From NCBI GenBank assembly GCA_947164805.1, contig CAMUXX010000055.1, positions 1 to 6,642 on the forward strand: a DNA stretch of 6,642 nt, written 5' to 3'. The notes under the pieces are model-generated. The model was not told where the DNA came from, ran no database searches, and worked only from the letters and a program-made list of their open reading frames with translations. Every line of letters starts with the position of its first letter. The stretch's first letter is position 1. The position numbers and the translations under genes were made by a program. Source of the stretch: an uncultured Elusimicrobia bacterium. Its GTDB lineage: Bacteria; Elusimicrobiota; Elusimicrobia; Elusimicrobiales; Elusimicrobiaceae. Below are positions 4,220 through 6,642 of this stretch, in pieces.

Positions 4220-6642
4220 TTACAAACTTTTGAGTTTTGCTTTTAGCTCTTCAAACGGCAAAACTTGGCCGCCGCCTTGCGCAAAATCAGGCCTGCCGCC
4301 GCCGCGCCCATTAAGCAAAGCGGAAATTTGCCCCGTAAGTTTACCGGCATTGGGGCCGCCTGCAAAACTCTTAACCACGAACGAAGATTTACCGTTTAAG
4401 GCCGTTATTACCATAATTACGGTATTTGGGTTTTTATTTGCAAAATTATCGGCAAGATTTCTAAGTTCTTTAATTTCGGTATTTTCCGCATTAAAGCAAA
4501 TTAGTTTTGTACCGTCTTTTAAAGTAAAACTTTCTTGCAAAGTTCCGCCGGAAGCACCGCTTAAAATTTGGCGGCGCAAAGCAGAAATTTCTTTTTTAAG
4601 ATTCTTTTCCTGCTCAAGCATGCTTTGAATTCTTTTCGTCAAATTTTCAGGGTGTGTATTAAGCATTAAACTTGCAGTAAGTGTAATATTTGTCATCTTC
4701 TGCATATTATCAACGGCACTTAACCCGGCAACACCTTCAATACGGCGAACACCGCTTGAAACGGCACTTTCTTTAAGCACCCTGATAACCATAATTTCGC
4801 CGGTGCTTTTAACATGTGTTCCGCCGCAAAGCTCAAGTGAAACAAAACCTTTGGTGTTCACAAAACCTTCGCGTGAGATTAAAACAAAGCGGGCAGGATC
4901 GGCATAAGTTTCCCCAAGCAAAGTGACTGCGCCCAAAACTTTAGCATCACTTAACGGGCGTACTTGCGTTTCCACTTTATAATTATTTGCAATAATATCT
5001 GCTGCGTTATTCCACACGGCAATCAGATCTGCCGGGCTAGGGGCTTTGGAAATGGTATAGTCAAATCTAAACTTTTCCGCCGAAACAAAGGAACCGGCCT
5101 GATGCACCTGATCACCTAAAATTTTGCGAAGGGAGGCATTTATAACATGTATTGCGGTATGGTTTGAAGCCGTTTTAAAGCGATTTATTTCATCAACTTT
5201 TAAAGTAACAATATCATGTTCTTTTAAAGAGCCTGCAACGATATTTACTTTATGCAAATAAATTTTTTCAAGCGGTTTTTGTGTATCGGTAACATTGGCA
5301 ATATGTTTGCCGTCTTTTACAATTACGCCGATATCGCCCACTTGGCCTCCGCATTCCGCGTAAAAAGGTGTTCTGCCGGTAACAACAAAACCATTGTTTT
5401 TTAATTCTTTAACAGGTTTAAAATTTTCATCAAGCAAAGCAAAAATTTCCGCATTGCAATTAAGCATTTCATAGCCGACAAATAAAGTTGACGGTATTTT
5501 GCTTTCAAGTTGTTGCAAAGTTAAAACATGTTCTTTTGCGTTTTCATCAGTAAATGCTTTGGAAGAAGCCTTGGCATCTTTTTGTGCTTGGTAAAAGCCG
5601 TTTTCGTCTAATTTAATTTTCTTTTCAGCTAAAATTTCGCGCGTAAGTTCTAACGGAAAACCGTAAGTTTCATATAAGTTAAAAGCTTCTTTGCCGCTGA
5701 AAACTTGGCCGTTATTTTCTTTTAAAAGTTCATTTAAGCGTGCTTCGCCGTCATTTAAAGTTCTGGCAAAGGCAGCTTCCTCAGATTTTAAGGCATCAAT
5801 AATATGTGCAAGATTTGTTACAAGCTGCGGGTATAAATCTTGATAAACGCTAATCAAAGTTGGCACAAGTTCGTGCATAAAAGGTGTTTGGCGGCCCATA
5901 AGTTTACCGTATCTAAATGCACGCCTAATTAGGCGGCGCAAAATATAACCGCGCCCTTCATTAGAAGGTAAAACACCTTCCGAAAGCAAGAAAGATGATG
6001 CACGCAAATGGTCTGCCACAATGCGTAAAGCGGAAGTTTCTTGCGCGGTTTTACCTTCAATTTTCAAAATCTTTTTTGCGTGGTTTATGATAGGTAAAAA
6101 TAAATCGGTATCAAACGGATTATCAACATTTTGCATCACCATACACAAGCGTTCAAGGCCCATACCGGTATCAATATTTTTTTGTGGTAACGGTTCTAAA
6201 GTTCCGTCCTCCAAACGGTTAAATTGGGTGAAAACCAAATTCCAAATTTCCACATATCTGCCGCAGTTACAGGCAATACCGTTTTTGGCGCAATCGGGGC
6301 AACCTTTATCTTCCCCGAAATCATAATAGATTTCAGAGCACGGCCCGCAAGGTCCGGTGGGGCCCATAGTCCAAAAGTTATCGTCTTCGCCGAATTCATA
6401 AATGCGGTTTTTGTCAATAAGTTGCGCCCACATATTATATGCTTCTTCATCGCGCGGCGCAATACCGCCTTTAAATATACTTACATATAAGCGGTTTTTA
6501 TCAATTTTCAAGACCTCTGTTAAATAAGTCCATGCCCAGGTAATTGCCTCTTTTTTAAAATAATCTCCAAAGGAAAAATTGCCTAACATTTCAAAAAATG
6601 TTAAATGGCGTTTTGTGAAACCGACATTATCAATATCAGTTG
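4220..6642 (-). CDS. alaS: Alanyl-tRNA synthetase (N-terminus beyond window edge)
   Basis: AlaRS attaches alanine to tRNA-Ala in the cytosol and hydrolyses mischarged Ser/Gly-tRNA-Ala. The frame stays open to the window end, and the residues before the first internal ATG (6589) read NVGFTKRHLTFFE. This is the conserved lead-in to MLGNFSFGDYF, so roughly the first 70-80 residues are missing. Counting from that M: the class II segment GPTGPCGPCSEIYYD is at 76-90, a CxxC-x6-CxC cluster (C97, C100, C107, C109) at 97-109, TGMGLER at 141-147. The editing domain has HTAIH (H477, H481) and CGGTH (C588, H592), the four zinc ligands. A coiled stretch near 670 precedes the C-Ala domain with GGGRPDFAQGGG. 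The visible part is about 806 residues, giving a normal length near 880. The Ser of the usual ESGGQ is Cys here (ECGGQVGD). Confidence 0.97.
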   Translation of the reverse strand, partial: TDIDNVGFTKRHLTFFEMLGNFSFGDYFKKEAITWAWTYLTEVLKIDKNRLYVSIFKGGIAPRDEEAYNMWAQLIDKNRIYEFGEDDNFWTMGPTGPCGPCSEIYYDFGEDKGCPDCAKNGIACNCGRYVEIWNLVFTQFNRLEDGTLEPLPQKNIDTGMGLERLCMVMQNVDNPFDTDLFLPIINHAKKILKIEGKTAQETSALRIVADHLRASSFLLSEGVLPSNEGRGYILRRLIRRAFRYGKLMGRQTPFMHELVPTLISVYQDLYPQLVTNLAHIIDALKSEEAAFARTLNDGEARLNELLKENNGQVFSGKEAFNLYETYGFPLELTREILAEKKIKLDENGFYQAQKDAKASSKAFTDENAKEHVLTLQQLESKIPSTLFVGYEMLNCNAEIFALLDENFKPVKELKNNGFVVTGRTPFYAECGGQVGDIGVIVKDGKHIANVTDTQKPLEKIYLHKVNIVAGSLKEHDIVTLKVDEINRFKTASNHTAIHVINASLRKILGDQVHQAGSFVSAEKFRFDYTISKAPSPADLIAVWNNAADIIANNYKVETQVRPLSDAKVLGAVTLLGETYADPARFVLISREGFVNTKGFVSLELCGGTHVKSTGEIMVIRVLKESAVSSGVRRIEGVAGLSAVDNMQKMTNITLTASLMLNTHPENLTKRIQSMLEQEKNLKKEISALRRQILSGASGGTLQESFTLKDGTKLICFNAENTEIKELRNLADNFANKNPNTVIMVITALNGKSSFVVKSFAGGPNAGKLTGQISALLNGRGGGRPDFAQGGGQVLPFEELKAKLKSL

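Noticed and set aside
6021..6490. Open frames antisense to alaS, and similar ones antisense to ackA
   Set aside because: They lie wholly inside well-conserved genes, overlap each other and show no family resemblance or ribosome binding site; they are by-products of the real genes' codon use.

Overview
The window is AT-rich bacterial DNA with six protein-coding or tRNA units, one cut by each window edge. The organism is probably a diderm (Gram-negative-type) fermentative anaerobe: there is a secreted beta-barrel-like protein with a signal peptide, an acetate kinase, and tRNA genes without encoded CCA ends. The overall look (low G+C, divergent AckA, Lys/Glu-rich proteins) made me think of Elusimicrobiota or a similar low-G+C diderm lineage, but this is a guess and not a sequence match.

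Layout. Positions 1-190, minus strand: the 5' part of a tRNA-Glu gene (cut by the left edge), a complete tRNA-Lys(UUU) gene 4 nt away, a leader hairpin with a T-run, and a good promoter (TGGACA, 17 bp, TATAAT). A second, near-identical -10 region lies just after the next gene upstream. Positions 263-988, minus strand: a small metallo-beta-lactamase-fold hydrolase. Positions 989-1260: non-coding, holding a 16-nt motif shared with the ackA leader, a GC-rich palindrome and the ackA terminator. Positions 1261-2616, minus strand: acetate kinase with a C-terminal extension. Positions 2617-2992: divergent intergenic region between ackA (minus) and the envelope gene (plus). It holds both promoters plus an unexplained repeat block: a long inverted repeat overlapping a 74-bp imperfect tandem repeat, with coding-like remnants on the minus strand. 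Positions 2993-3754, plus strand: a signal-peptide-bearing probable outer-membrane beta-barrel. Positions 3844-4107, plus strand: ribosomal protein S20. Positions 4108-4219: two terminators for the converging rpsT and alaS genes. Positions 4220-6642, minus strand: alanyl-tRNA synthetase, lacking its N-terminus because the window ends.

How the genes relate. tRNA-Lys, tRNA-Glu, rpsT and alaS are translation housekeeping genes; AckA makes ATP from acetyl phosphate. There is no sign that the genes form one pathway or operon; most have their own promoter-like sequence and several have their own terminator. I see no CRISPR array, transposase, phage gene or defence system. The most unusual part is the 2716-2926 repeat block, followed by the shared 16-nt motif in front of two genes.
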